Shown here piece after piece: positions 19,653-34,100 of a DNA stretch of 64,000 nucleotides. Where the stretch lies: positions 111,540 to 175,539 of the forward strand of contig CAWHGA010000049.1 in the NCBI GenBank assembly GCA_963828705.1, in the 5' to 3' direction. The notes under the pieces were generated by a model. The model was given only the letters and a program-made list of their open reading frames with translations. It was not told where the DNA came from and ran no database searches. The translations under genes were made by a program, and so were the position numbers. The stretch's first letter is position 1; every line of letters starts with the position of its first letter. Source of the stretch: CAWDJT01 sp963828705 (GTDB taxonomy: Bacteria; Desulfobacterota; Syntrophobacteria; Syntrophobacterales; Syntrophobacteraceae).

Positions 19653-20065
19653 ACGATGTCCTGCCTCGTCACAAAGCGCGTGGAAACCGAAAGCTTATGC
19701 GAAGCCAGTCGAAACGCTTCGCGCGCAACAGTCTCCGGAACGCCCTTGATTTCATAGAGTACTCGACCCGGCTTGACGACTGCCACCCAGCCTTCGGGAG
19801 AGCCTTTCCCTTTACCCATTCGAGTTTCTGCGGGTTTTTTGGTGACCGGCTTATCAGGGAAAATCCGAATCCAAATCTTGCCGCCGCGTTTCACATATCG
19901 GGTGATGGCGATACGTGCCGCCTCAATCTGCTTTGAAGTGATGTAGCCGCACTGCAGGGTTTTCAAGCCGAAGTCGCCAAAACTAACATGGCTTCCACGC
20001 TGTGCACTGCCTGCCATTCGTCCCTTTTGCTGTTTGCGATATTTAACTCGCTTCGGTGCTAACAT
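19649..20065 (-). CDS. rplP: 50S ribosomal protein uL16
   Basis: 138 residues beside the A-site tRNA elbow. MLAPKRVKYRKQQKGRM begins it; IFPDKPVTKKPAETRMGKGK (given whole at 20 residues) and VKPGRVLYEI follow. The R next to GKG is the residue often hydroxylated in other bacteria. 123 bases lie between it and the rpsC stop, with no gene seen. Confidence 0.96.
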   Translation of the reverse strand: MLAPKRVKYRKQQKGRMAGSAQRGSHVSFGDFGLKTLQCGYITSKQIEAARIAITRYVKRGGKIWIRIFPDKPVTKKPAETRMGKGKGSPEGWVAVVKPGRVLYEIKGVPETVAREAFRLASHKLSVSTRFVTRQDIV

Positions 20066-20188
20066 TGATCTATCTCCTGATGGTTTGGAACGGCTTATCG
20101 CGCCGCAACCTAAACCACTGGACCCCTGTGATACGTTCTAACGGCCCGCCTCTAAAGGGGAAAAACGTAAGCAGCAACGGCGGCATCC

Positions 20189-20815
20189 TTAGGGCAGAAT
20201 CTCACCCTTATAGATCCAAACCTTGACCCCGATAACCCCATAGGTGGTCTTGGCAAGGGCGACACCGTAATCGATGTCGGCTCTCAAAGTATGCAGAGGC
20301 ACTTGACCCTCACGATACCATTCACGTCGAGCCATCTCCGCACCGGCAAGCCGCCCGGCGCTGGCTACCCGCACGCCCTTGGCACCAAACTTGAGGGCTG
20401 AGGTAACCGCACGTTTCATCGCGCGTCGGAAGGCAATTCGCCGCACCAATTGGAGCGCAATGTTCTCTGCCACCAGCGTTGCATCCAGTTCGGGGCGTCT
20501 GACTTCCTGGATGTCGATCAGGATCTCTCGGCTGAACTTCCGTTCAAGATCCTTTCGAAGCGCTTCAATCTCGGTCCCCTTCTTGCCAATGACAATCCCC
20601 GGGCGGGCAGTGAAAATCTTGATCTTAGCCTTGTTGGCGGCGCGCTCAATTTCCACCTTGGAAATCCCGGCATGGTAGAGCCGTTCCTTGATGTAGGTAC
20701 GGATCTTCCGATCTTCTTGGACAAGCTTGGGGTACTCACGCTTGGCAAACCACCTGGAGTCCCACGTCTTGATCACGCCCAAACGAAACCCGATTGGATG
20801 AACCTTCTGTCCCAA
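20189..20815 (-). CDS. rpsC: 30S ribosomal protein uS3
   Basis: 208 residues at the mRNA entry. N-terminal KH domain with PGIVIGKKGTEIEALR; C-terminal domain with GVRVASAGRLAGAEMARREW. The start is TTG 20815 (MGQKVHPIGFRLG), 6 bases after GGAGG; the frame opens five codons earlier at 20830, but family proteins begin with MGQK. Follows rplV. Confidence 0.95.
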   Translation of the reverse strand: MGQKVHPIGFRLGVIKTWDSRWFAKREYPKLVQEDRKIRTYIKERLYHAGISKVEIERAANKAKIKIFTARPGIVIGKKGTEIEALRKDLERKFSREILIDIQEVRRPELDATLVAENIALQLVRRIAFRRAMKRAVTSALKFGAKGVRVASAGRLAGAEMARREWYREGQVPLHTLRADIDYGVALAKTTYGVIGVKVWIYKGEILP

Positions 20816-20912
20816 ACTCAACCTCCACAAACCTAACTTAAGTGGTACAAATCCCGTCTGCTAACCTTTACAGCTTTATCGGCACCTCGATGCCAACCCC
20901 AGCACCCAGACT

Positions 20913-21245
20913 CTAACCATCAGACAAGACTACCGTAACATGAGCGGTCCGCTTCAGAATTCGGTTTGCTCGCCCCATGGCTCGGGGCCTCCAGCGTTTG
21001 AGTGTAGGCCCGGCATCGACGGTGATGGTTTTGATATACAAGCTGTCGATGTCCATCGTACGAGAGTTTTCGGCATTGGCCACCGCTGAACGCAACGTCT
21101 TGTTGACCAAACGCGCCCCCTTCTTCGGGGTAAAACGCAGAATGGTCAGGGCTTCACCCACCGCCTTGCCTCGCACCAAATCGGCAACTAGTCTCACCTT
21201 GCTGGGTGAAATGCGCAGGTATTTGGCAACAGCTTTCGCCTCCAT
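20913..21245 (-). CDS. rplV: 50S ribosomal protein uL22
   Basis: 110 residues. Its beta-hairpin lines the exit tunnel, and mutations there give macrolide resistance in other species. AKYLRISPSKVRLVADLVRG and ANAENSRTMDIDSLYI are typical; the hairpin KRWRPRAMGRANRILKRTAH is wild-type in look. 2 bases after rpsS. Confidence 0.96.
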   Translation of the reverse strand: MEAKAVAKYLRISPSKVRLVADLVRGKAVGEALTILRFTPKKGARLVNKTLRSAVANAENSRTMDIDSLYIKTITVDAGPTLKRWRPRAMGRANRILKRTAHVTVVLSDG

Positions 21246-21247
21246 GC

Positions 21248-21532
21248 TTATTTCCCTTTCACGCGCGACTTCTTGTCACCACCATGACCGTAGAACGTTC
21301 TGGTAGGCGCAAATTCGCCCAGTTTATGACCAACCGTATTCTCCGTAATGAAAACGGGAATGAACTTCTTGCCATTGTGGACTGCCAACGTCAGGCCAAC
21401 AAACTCGGGCACTATGGTGGACCTTCTGGACCAAGTCTTAATGACTCGCCGGTCACCAGTATCCCTGGCCTTGGCCACCTTTTCCATCAGGTGATCATCG
21501 ACAAATGGGCCCTTCTTCAGAGATCGAGGCAC
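21248..21532 (-). CDS. rpsS: 30S ribosomal protein uS19
   Basis: 94 residues of the 30S head, partner of uS13. MPRSLKKGPFVDDHLMEKV and FVGLTLAVHNGKKFIPVFI (19 residues) are canonical, with the basic tail PTRTFYGHGGDKKSRVKGK. Between rplB and rplV. Confidence 0.97.
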   Translation of the reverse strand: MPRSLKKGPFVDDHLMEKVAKARDTGDRRVIKTWSRRSTIVPEFVGLTLAVHNGKKFIPVFITENTVGHKLGEFAPTRTFYGHGGDKKSRVKGK

Positions 21533-21561
21533 GACCTTCTCCTCCTAGCTGCATACTGCGA

Positions 21562-22383
21562 TTATTTGCGGCGACGAATGATCAACCGGTCGCTGCTTTT
21601 GGGCTTACGGGTCCGATACCCTTTAGTGGGAACACCCCACGGGGTACAGGGATGGCGTCCGCCGGAACTCCGGCCCTCGCCACCACCCATGGGATGGTCT
21701 ACTGGGTTCATGGCAACGCCGCGGACATGGGGTCTGCATCCCAGCCAGCGTTTTCTCCCAGCTTTACCCAGGGATAAGTTCTCATGTTCGATGTTGCCCA
21801 CCTGGCCGATGGTGGCTCGGCAATCAACGGGAACCATGCGCATTTCACCGGAAGGCAACCGCAGAGTGGCATAGCTGCCTTCCCTGGCCATCAGCTGCGC
21901 ACCAGAACCGGCAGAACGGGCCAATTGACCACCCTTCCCCACCTTCATCTCGACGTTGTGAACCACCGTACCCAGAGGGATGCTGGCCAGCCGCATGCAG
22001 TTGCCGGGTTTAATATCGGCACTGTCGCTGGTGATCACCGTATCTGCAACCGCAAGTCCAACCGGCGCCAAAATGTAGCGCTTCTCACCGTCGACATAAT
22101 GCAGCAGCGCAATCCGAGCAGACCGATTGGGATCATATTCGATACTGGCCACCTTGGCCGGGATGTCGGGTTTATTGCGTTTGAAATCGACGATGCGATA
22201 AAGACGCTTGTGCCCACCGCCTCTGTGCCATGCCGTAATGCGTCCCAGATTGTTACGGCCGCCGGTCTTCTTGAGGGGTTCCACCAAGCTCCGTTCCGGA
22301 GCTTTCTTGGTGATCTCCTCAAACGTACTGTAAGTTTGGAACCTGCGGCCTGGTGAACGCGGATTAACCTTTCTGATACCCAT
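21562..22383 (-). CDS. rplB: 50S ribosomal protein uL2
   Basis: 273 residues, needed for subunit joining and the peptidyl-transferase centre. The conserved GVAMNPVDHPMGGGEGRSSG loop with its key His is intact. N-terminal GRNNLGRITAWHRGGGHKR is standard. Full length, between rplW and rpsS. Confidence 0.97.
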   Translation of the reverse strand: MGIRKVNPRSPGRRFQTYSTFEEITKKAPERSLVEPLKKTGGRNNLGRITAWHRGGGHKRLYRIVDFKRNKPDIPAKVASIEYDPNRSARIALLHYVDGEKRYILAPVGLAVADTVITSDSADIKPGNCMRLASIPLGTVVHNVEMKVGKGGQLARSAGSGAQLMAREGSYATLRLPSGEMRMVPVDCRATIGQVGNIEHENLSLGKAGRKRWLGCRPHVRGVAMNPVDHPMGGGEGRSSGGRHPCTPWGVPTKGYRTRKPKSSDRLIIRRRK

Positions 22384-22483
22384 GACAACCTCATGCAGGA
22401 GTTCAGAGCGCCATGAGAGTCAACGCTTTCTGCCGCAAGGCCTTTGCGCAACCCCCCCGCCTCTCTGGACTCAAGATCCAAAG

Positions 22484-22777
22484 TTATGCGCCTTCGAAGA
22501 ATTTCACCTGTTGGCCGGGTTTGATGGTCACGACGGCCTTCTTCCAGTCCGGACGCTTGCTAAAAGTACGCCCCACACGCTTGACTTTCCCACTCATAAT
22601 CAGGGTCGAGACGTCCACCACATCCACCTTGAAAATCTGCTCAACGGCCTGCTTGATCTCGATCTTGTTGGCACGCCGGTCCACCTCGAAGTACAGTTTG
22701 TTGAAACTTTCCTTCTGGGTCGTACTCTTTTCAGTGAGCAGAGGTCGTTTCAGGATCTGATAGGCTTTTTCCTTCAT
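22484..22777 (-). CDS. rplW: 50S ribosomal protein uL23
   Basis: 97 residues at the exit tunnel, docking site for trigger factor. ILKRPLLTEKSTTQKESFNK and FKVDVVDVSTLIMSGKVKR are typical. Its ATG overlaps the rplD stop by 4 bases. Confidence 0.96.
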   Translation of the reverse strand: MKEKAYQILKRPLLTEKSTTQKESFNKLYFEVDRRANKIEIKQAVEQIFKVDVVDVSTLIMSGKVKRVGRTFSKRPDWKKAVVTIKPGQQVKFFEGA

Positions 22778-23397
22778 GACTGCAGCGACTCCTCTATTGC
22801 CCCGATCGTTTCCTGGGTTAAGAGGACGTTGGGGTAGTTGAGCAGATCGTAGACGTTCAAGCCTTCTGAGCGCAAGACCTTGACGTTGACCAGGTTGCGC
22901 GCAGACTTCTCGATGATCTCATCGCGCTCGCCAAGCACCACCAGAGTCTTGTTGAATTCAAAGCGGTTGATGATGGCGGCAAAGTCCTTGGTCTTGATCT
23001 GTTCCAGACGCAGCTCATCCAACACCGTCATCTGCTGATCCAAGACCTTCTGGCTCAAAGCCATCTTCAAAGCCAGACGGCGAACCTTCTTGGGCACGCG
23101 CTGGAGGTAGTCCCGCGGGTGAGGTCCGTGCACCGTACCGCCTCCTCGCCACAACGGCGAACGAATCGTCCCTGCCCGAGCCCGGCCTGTGCCCTTCTGC
23201 TTCCACGGCTTTCTGCCACCACCGGCCACCTCACTGCGACCCTTGGTTTTGGCAGTGCCGGCGCGTCGTTTGGCCAGCTGATACAGGACAACCTCGTGGA
23301 GAATGTGGGGCTTAACGGCAACAGCAAAGACATCCTCACTCAGCTCCCTTTGCCCCACAACTTCACGATTAATGTTATAAATATCTACAGTTGGCAT
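22774..23397 (-). CDS. rplD: 50S ribosomal protein uL4
   Basis: 207 residues. The tunnel loop KPWKQKGTGRARAGTIRSP is intact, followed by WRGGGTVHGPHPRDY. In enterobacteria L4 also represses its own S10 operon. The start at 23397 (MPTVDIYNINREVV) fits the family; an ATG at 23409 is possible. After rplC. Confidence 0.96.
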   Translation of the reverse strand: MPTVDIYNINREVVGQRELSEDVFAVAVKPHILHEVVLYQLAKRRAGTAKTKGRSEVAGGGRKPWKQKGTGRARAGTIRSPLWRGGGTVHGPHPRDYLQRVPKKVRRLALKMALSQKVLDQQMTVLDELRLEQIKTKDFAAIINRFEFNKTLVVLGERDEIIEKSARNLVNVKVLRSEGLNVYDLLNYPNVLLTQETIGAIEESLQS

Positions 23398-23442
23398 GGT
23401 GATCCTCAAATCTTCCTCTGGCCGCTCAGCTCTTGCTCAGGC

Positions 23443-24075
23443 TCACTTCACCCGGTTTGTTTTCCGGATAAGAACAAGACCGTTACTCGGGCCCGGGATT
23501 GCTCCCTTGATCAGCAGGAGATTATCATCGTGGTTGATATCCACCACCCTAACGTTCATGGTGGTCACGCGCCGATTTCCCAACTGCCCAGGCAGACGTT
23601 TCCCTTTCACGACACGGCCAGGATAGGTAGCGCAACCCGTCGAACCATGTTCGCGGATATTCTTACAACCGTGCGTCATCGGCCCGCGGTGGAAACCCCA
23701 TCGCTTGATGGTTCCGGCAAATCCCTTACCTTTGCTCACACCAATCACATCCACCCGTTCACCGATCTCAAAGATATCGGCCTGGATTTCCTCGCCCATT
23801 TGGTGATCGCTGGGGTCAACCACCCGAACTTCCCGCAGGATCTTGAAATATCCCTTGCCCGCCTTGTCCAGATGGCCACGCAATGGGCGGTTGGTATGCT
23901 TGGGTTTTCTGGTGCCAAAACCGATCTGCACCGCACCGTAGCCGTCACGTTCCAGGGTCTTGACCTGAGTGACGGTACAGGGCCCGGCCTGGACCACGGT
24001 CACCGGTACCACGCTGCCATCTTCGGCAAAGATCTGGGTCATCCCCAACTTGCGTCCGATAATTGCCTTGATCAT
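23443..24075 (-). CDS. rplC: 50S ribosomal protein uL3
   Basis: 210 residues; nucleates 23S folding. IIGRKLGMTQIFAEDGSVVP starts it; the long central extension includes GFAGTIKRWGFHRGPMTHG, which reaches the peptidyl-transferase centre. Normal length, after rpsJ. Confidence 0.97.
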   Translation of the reverse strand: MIKAIIGRKLGMTQIFAEDGSVVPVTVVQAGPCTVTQVKTLERDGYGAVQIGFGTRKPKHTNRPLRGHLDKAGKGYFKILREVRVVDPSDHQMGEEIQADIFEIGERVDVIGVSKGKGFAGTIKRWGFHRGPMTHGCKNIREHGSTGCATYPGRVVKGKRLPGQLGNRRVTTMNVRVVDINHDDNLLLIKGAIPGPSNGLVLIRKTNRVK

Positions 24076-24127
24076 GATAATTCGCTTTCTTCAGAATTGG
24101 CCAACAACTGGCACTGCACCCACATCC

Positions 24128-24436
24128 CTAGAGACTGATTTCCACATGAACACCTGCGGACAGGTCCAGTTTCATCAGGGAGTCAACGGTCTGCTGGGTC
24201 GGATCCAGAATGTCAACCAATCGCTTGTGCACACGGATCTCGAATTGCTCCCGGGACTTCTTGTCGATATGGGGCGAACGCAACACGGTGTACTTGTGGA
24301 TTCTGGTCGGGAGAGGGATGGGGCCTGCAACGCGGGCACCAGTCTTTTTGACCGTCATGACAATCTCGTTCGCTGACTGATCCAGGAGCTTATGGTCATA
24401 CGCCTTCAAGCGGATGCGGATTTTTTGGTTCATCAT
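24128..24436 (-). CDS. rpsJ: 30S ribosomal protein uS10
   Basis: 102 residues; a head protein that also acts as NusE in transcription antitermination. IRIRLKAYDHKLLDQSANEI and PLPTRIHKYTVLRSPHIDK are canonical. 73 bases after the first EF-Tu gene, so str and S10 genes are probably one unit. Confidence 0.97.
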   Translation of the reverse strand: MMNQKIRIRLKAYDHKLLDQSANEIVMTVKKTGARVAGPIPLPTRIHKYTVLRSPHIDKKSREQFEIRVHKRLVDILDPTQQTVDSLMKLDLSAGVHVEISL

Positions 24437-24508
24437 CTTTCCTGCCGTTCCTATGACGAACCGGCCAGCTCAAGGATGCCCTCAAACGACCGGTTTGATG
24501 CCAACAAT

Positions 24509-25717
24509 GTTACGCGATGACTTCGGTAAGAACGCCGGCCCCGACGGTACGCCCGCCTTCACGGATGGCGAAACGCAGCTCCTTTTCCAGAGCCACGGGG
24601 GTGATCAGATGCACGTCCATGGCCACGTTGTCGCCCGGCATCACCATCTCCACCCCTTCCGGCAAGGTCACCACCCCCGTTACATCGGTCGTCCGAAAAT
24701 AAAACTGCGGACGGTAACCGTTGAAAAACGGCGTGTGACGACCCCCTTCTTCCTTCTTCAATATGTAAACCTCAGCCTTGAACTTGGTGTGGGGCGTGAT
24801 ACTACCAGGCTTGGCCACCACCTGGCCGCGTTCCACATCGTCTCGTTTGATCCCACGAAGCAATAGACCAACGTTGTCCCCAGCCTGACCTTGATCCAAG
24901 GTCTTACGGAACATCTCCACACCGGTACAAACCGTCTTGGTGGTCGGCCGAAAACCCACTATCTCCACTTCCTCGCCCACCTTGACTATGCCGCGTTCCA
25001 TCCGCCCCGTCACCACCGTCCCACGACCGCTGATGGAAAACACGTCTTCCACCGGCATCAAAAACGGCTTGTCCACATCCCGTAACGGCAACGGAATGTA
25101 TTCATCAATGGCGTTCATCAAATCAAACACACAGGCCGCCTCGGCGCTAGCTCCATCTTCGGTTTCCAACGCCTTCAAGGCTGAACCCCGTACGATCGGC
25201 ACATCATCGCCGGGAAAACCATACTTGCTCAGCAACTCCCGAAGCTCCAACTCCACCAGCTCGATCAGCTCCGGATCGTCGACCATGTCCACCTTGTTCA
25301 AAAACACCACCATGTAGGGCACACCAACCTGGCGGGCCAGCAGGATGTGCTCCCGTGTCTGCGGCATCGGGCCGTCATCGGCCGCCACCACCAAAATCGC
25401 ACCATCCATCTGGGCCGCACCCGTGATCATGTTCTTGATATAGTCGGCATGCCCCGGACAGTCCACGTGAGCATAGTGACGCTTGTCGGTCTCGTATTCC
25501 ACGTGCGCCGTCGCTATCGTGATCCCACGCTCCCGCTCCTCAGGAGCCTTGTCTATCTGATCGAACGGTACAAACTCCGCCTGCCCCCGCTTCGCCAGCT
25601 GCTTGGTGATCGCTGCCGTCAAAGTCGTCTTCCCATGGTCGATGTGACCGATGGTCCCCACATTCACATGCGGCTTCGTCCGCTGAAACTTCTTCTTCCC
25701 CATCGCGTCTCCTCCTC
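24509..25717. repeat. Near-identical direct repeat carrying tuf copy 1
   Basis: This block matches 39399-40607 over its whole length. I counted four base differences (near 25110, 25208, 25344 and 25366). Identity stops sharply just beyond the ribosome-binding site and just beyond the stop codon, the usual mark of gene conversion between tuf copies. Confidence 0.95.
24510..25703 (-). CDS. tuf: Elongation factor Tu, copy 1
   Basis: A 397-residue GTPase that brings aminoacyl-tRNA to the ribosome. G1 GHIDHGKTT, switch II DCPGHADYIKNM and NKVD are intact; domains II and III are complete. It sits between rpsG and rpsJ with no EF-G gene before it. Nearly identical, at DNA level too, to the copy at 39400-40593; the only amino-acid change I see is Glu here for Asp there in NAIDEYIPL. 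Confidence 0.98.
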   Translation of the reverse strand: MGKKKFQRTKPHVNVGTIGHIDHGKTTLTAAITKQLAKRGQAEFVPFDQIDKAPEERERGITIATAHVEYETDKRHYAHVDCPGHADYIKNMITGAAQMDGAILVVAADDGPMPQTREHILLARQVGVPYMVVFLNKVDMVDDPELIELVELELRELLSKYGFPGDDVPIVRGSALKALETEDGASAEAACVFDLMNAIDEYIPLPLRDVDKPFLMPVEDVFSISGRGTVVTGRMERGIVKVGEEVEIVGFRPTTKTVCTGVEMFRKTLDQGQAGDNVGLLLRGIKRDDVERGQVVAKPGSITPHTKFKAEVYILKKEEGGRHTPFFNGYRPQFYFRTTDVTGVVTLPEGVEMVMPGDNVAMDVHLITPVALEKELRFAIREGGRTVGAGVLTEVIA

Positions 25718-25855
25718 GCTAGTACGCAAAACCGTAGTTTTCAGGTCTAATCAAGCAGGTCAGTAACCGTCTGCACACTAGCGTGGCAAAAATGATCATC
25801 TCAATGGACCAGCTAGCTGCTGCGCGCCATTGGCGGCGCCCCACCACTTCAGCAC

Positions 25856-26326
25856 CTACCAGCGATAATGAGCGAAGGCCTTGTTAGCATCTGCCATGCG
25901 ATGAGTGTCTTCGCGCTTTTTGACGGCTGATCCCCGATTCTGTGCAGCATCCTGCAGCTCCCCAGCGAGCCTTTGCACCATGGTCTTTTCCGACCGCGCC
26001 TTAGCATAGGAAATGAGCCAGCGCATGGCCAGTGCATTGCGACGGTCAGAACGCACTTCCACCGGCACCTGATAGGTAGACCCTCCGACACGCCTGGATT
26101 TCACCTCGATGACCGGCCTTACGTTATCCATGGCCTTATGGAACACATCAAGGGGATCTTGTTTGGAGCGCTGCTCAATCAGGCCAAAGGCCCCGTAGAG
26201 AATGCGCTCGGCCAGGCTCTTCTTACCCCGGCGCATTACCTTGTTGATGAACTTGGCCACCAGCTTGCTATTGAATTTGGGGTCCGGCAGAATGTCTCGT
26301 TTGGCAACTTCTCTTCTTCTTGGCAT
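25856..26326 (-). CDS. rpsG: 30S ribosomal protein uS7
   Basis: 156 residues; starts assembly of the 30S head and touches E-site tRNA. MPRRREVAKRDILPDPKF opens it; ARRVGGSTYQVPVEV-type segment (SRRVGGSTYQVPVEVR) and the end AFAHYRW are typical. The start at 26326 is the family one; the open frame back to 26431 lacks a site. About 150 bases lie between it and EF-Tu, too few for an EF-G gene. Confidence 0.96.
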   Translation of the reverse strand: MPRRREVAKRDILPDPKFNSKLVAKFINKVMRRGKKSLAERILYGAFGLIEQRSKQDPLDVFHKAMDNVRPVIEVKSRRVGGSTYQVPVEVRSDRRNALAMRWLISYAKARSEKTMVQRLAGELQDAAQNRGSAVKKREDTHRMADANKAFAHYRW

Positions 26327-26436
26327 CGGTTTCCTCAACCCTCTGGCAAATTCGTCCGGCGTTTCGTCCCTGGGAGCGAACTCGGCGCAATCGCCAAGGG
26401 CACTCCAGAGATCAAGACCACGCACCCGCACCGCGA

Positions 26437-26808
26437 TTACTTGGGCCGCTTGGTACCATACTTGGACCGACCCTGTTTGCGGTCCGCCACTCCAAGGGCA
26501 TCCAGAGTCCCTCTAACGATATGGTAGCGCACCCCAGGCAGGTCCTTCACGCGGCCGCCACGAATGAGCACCACCGAGTGCTCCTGCAGATTGTGACCTA
26601 TTCCCGGAATATAAGATGTCACTTCGATCCCGTTGGTCAAACGCACACGAGCGATCTTGCGCAATGCTGAGTTGGGTTTCTTCGGCGTGGTGGTATAGAC
26701 ACGCACACATACCCCTCTTTTTTGAGGGCACCCTTGCAGCGCCGGTGTACTTGACTTCTTCTTGATCTGCTCTCTGCCTTTTCGGACCAACTGATTTATC
26801 GTGGGCAT
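26437..26808 (-). CDS. rpsL: 30S ribosomal protein uS12
   Basis: 123 residues at the decoding centre. PTINQLVRKGREQIKKKSST opens it; TTPKKPNSALRKIARVRL and the loop around GRVKDLPGVRYHIVRG are intact. The streptomycin-resistance positions (Lys in KKPNS and in GRVKDLP) are wild-type. First gene of the str-S10-spc-alpha run. Confidence 0.97.
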   Translation of the reverse strand: MPTINQLVRKGREQIKKKSSTPALQGCPQKRGVCVRVYTTTPKKPNSALRKIARVRLTNGIEVTSYIPGIGHNLQEHSVVLIRGGRVKDLPGVRYHIVRGTLDALGVADRKQGRSKYGTKRPK

Positions 26809-26898
26809 CTCGTCTCTTCTCCGCTTGACTCAGCAATGATCACGGCATCGCGCCGAAAACGTTACAACGGCTTCTAATCTTGACTCCAAAATCCCATT

Positions 26899-26927
26899 TT
26901 CTTACCGGTCACGTCTCATAATGTCAA
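26899..26927 (-). promoter_or_regulatory. Putative promoter of the str operon
   Basis: On the minus strand, TTGACA (26927-26922) is followed after 17 bases by TAAGAA (26904-26899). The -35 is consensus; the -10 matches in only half its positions. It sits about 90 bases upstream of rpsL, in the 175-base gap after rpoC. Confidence 0.45.
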
Positions 26928-26983
26928 GAACTTTGACAGATACCCCCGGCAAAAATCCTCTCAACCCCATGATTCCGGATCCC

Positions 26984-31043
<4,060 letters not shown>

Positions 31044-31144
31044 AGTATCCTCCTTTGGAGTCCGAGGGTTTTTGGCACGACGCCCCGCGATTCAGTCTTC
31101 CAGCAATCGCCTGGAGGCGCATCGAACCGCAGTTCCTCGCGACC

Positions 31145-34100
31145 TTAGTTCTTCTCGTCTTCTTCCAGCAACCGGACGTCCAACGCCAGGGCTTGAAGTT
31201 CCTTGACCAAAACGTTGAACGATTCGGGCAAGCCGGCTTCCAGGGTATTGTCTCCCTTGACAATCTTCTCATACATACGGGTCCGACCAGCCAGGTCATC
31301 GGATTTGACCGTGAGGAACTCCTGAAGTGCATGGCCCGCACCATAGGCCTCCATGGCCCACACTTCCATTTCACCCAGACGCTGACCGCCAAACTGCGCC
31401 TTGCCGCCTAGCGGCTGCTGGGTCACCAGTGAATATGGCCCGATGGAACGGGCATGGATCTTGTCATCAACCAGGTGATGGAGTTTCAGCATGTACATGA
31501 TACCCACGGTGACCGGCTGGTCAAAAGCCTCCCCGGTACGCCCATCATGCAGGGTCGCCTGGCCGGTTTCGGGCAGTCCGGCTTCCTTCAGGAAGGCGCG
31601 AATCTCCGCTTCATCGGCGCCGTCAAAAACCGGTGTGGCTACGTGCAAACCTTCGCGAAAATCGCTCGCAACAGCTTGTAGTTCAGTCTCCCCCGCATCT
31701 TTGAAATAGCTGTCGAATTCCAGCTGGTTGTAAAGACGCTTCAGCTTCTCATGGGCAGTTTCTCGTTCTTTGTAGTGTTCCAGGAGGTTGGCCAACCTCT
31801 CCCCAAGTCCGCGAGCCGCCCAGCCCAGGTGGGTTTCCAGAACCTGGCCGACGTTCATGCGGGAGGGCACACCAAGAGGGTTGAGCACCACATCCACCGG
31901 GGTACCATCAGCAAAATGAGGCATATCTTCAATCGGGAGGATTCTCGACACTACACCCTTGTTCCCGTGACGCCCTGCCATCTTATCGCCCACCTGCAAC
32001 TTGCGCTTGACCGCCACGTAGACCTTTACCATTTTGATTACGCCCGGCGGCAGCTCATCCCCGCGTTTCAACTTGTCGATCTTCTCTTCGAAAAGCTTTT
32101 TGACCAGATCCACCTGATCCCGGTAGCTTTCACAGATGGCCTCCACTTCAAGGTAGGCAGCCGGATCCGTCCCGACGTTCAGCTGCCGCCAGATGGTGCT
32201 GGGAAGCTCAGCCAGAACATCCTCGCTCAGGACCTCGCCTTCTTTGAGATAGACCTTCTTGCCGTCTTTGATGGCCTTTTCTATGGTTCGCCCACCAAGG
32301 ATCCGCGCCAGCCGTCTGGCGGTGCTCTTCTTAATGATCTCAAGCTCGTCGCGCTGGTCCTTCATCAACCGCGCGATCTCTCCATCCTCGATCGTACGGG
32401 TACGTTCATCTTTATCCACACCCTTGCGGGAGAACACCTTAGCGTCGATGACAATCCCTTCCACACCGGGAGGAACCCGAAGGGACGTATCTTTGACATC
32501 GCTCGCCTTCTCCCCAAAGATGGCGCGCAACAGCTTTTCCTCAGGAGTCAGCTGGGTTTCACCTTTGGGCGTGACCTTACCCACCAAGATGTCGTTGGGC
32601 TTGATGCAGGCGCCAATGCGAATAATGCCGCTTTCATCGAGGTTTTTCAGGGCCTCATCGCCCACATTGGGGATATCTCGGGTGACCTCTTCCTTACCCA
32701 GCTTGGTGTCTCGTGCCACCAGCTCAAACTCTTCAATGTGGATCGAGGTGTAAACGTCTTCGCGGACAATCCGTTCACTCATGAGGATGGAGTCCTCAAA
32801 ATTGTACCCACCCCAGCTCATAAAGGCCACCATGACGTTTCGGCCCAGCGCCAGCTCACCATGATCGGTGGACGTCCCATCGGCAATGATCTGCCCGATA
32901 CGAACCATGTCCCCCCGCTTCACCAGGGGTTTCTGATTCATGCAGGTATTCTGATTGGAACGCTGGAACTTGGTCAATTTGTATATGTCCACCGCATGCC
33001 CTAGGGAGATGTCGTCTTCAGTAACGCGGACCACAATGCGGGTGGCATCGACGTATTCGACCACGCCATCTCGTTTGGCTATGATGGTTACGCCGCTGTC
33101 CCTGGCCACCACCCGTTCCAGGCCCGTCCCCACTATGGGTGCACGGGTCTGTAGCAGAGGAACCGCCTGCCGCTGCATGTTGGAACCCATGAGCGCGCGG
33201 TTGGCATCGTCGTGTTCCAGAAAGGGAATGAGCGACGCCGCGACACTAACCAACTGATTGGGCGAGACGTCCATGTAATGGACTTCCTCGGGCGGCACCA
33301 TGACGAACTCGCCGGCCTTCCGCGCCGACACCTGTTCCATCACAAACCGCCCACGATCATCCAAGCGGGGCATTGGCCTGGGCGATGGCATAGTCCTTTT
33401 CGTCCATGGCGGTCAAATATTTAACATCCGCGCTGACTAGGTGATCCTTGGTTTTCCGATAAGGGGTCTCGATAAAACCATAGGAATTGACCCGGGCGTA
33501 AGTGGACAGCGACACGATGAGGCCGATATTGGGACCTTCCGGGGTTTCAATCGGGCAGATCCGGCCATAATGCGTGGGGTGGACGTCGCGCACTTCAAAC
33601 CCGGCCCGTTCACGGGTGAGGCCACCCGGCCCGAGAGCGCTCAAGCGGCGTTTGTGGGTGATTTCTGAAAGCGGGTTGGTTTGGTCCATAAACTGGGACA
33701 ACTGGCTGGTGCCAAAGAACTCCTTGACCACCGCTGACACCGGTTTGGCATTGATCAGGTCATGGGGCATGAGCGCTTCGATCTCCTGAAGACTCATGCG
33801 TTCCTTGATGGCTCGTTCCATTCGCACCAAACCAATGCGGTACTGGTTTTCCAGCAGTTCGCCCACAGCCCGGACACGCCGGTTGCCCAAGTTGTCGATA
33901 TCATCCACGGCGCCCTGGGAATCTTTGAGCCTAATCAGATGGCGGACCGCTTCCAGTATGTCTTCGCGCCGCAGAGTCCGATGGTCCAGCGGCGTATCCA
34001 GCCCAAGTTGCAGATTCAGCTTCAACCGCCCCACTTCCGACAGATCGTAGTGGTCGGCACTGAAGAACAGCTTGTTGAAGAACTCGGTGGCCACCTCCGG

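Noticed and set aside
26809..26983. A missing EF-G gene hidden near the str operon by frameshift
   Set aside because: The gaps around rpsL, rpsG and tuf are at most about 175 bases and none shows EF-G motifs.
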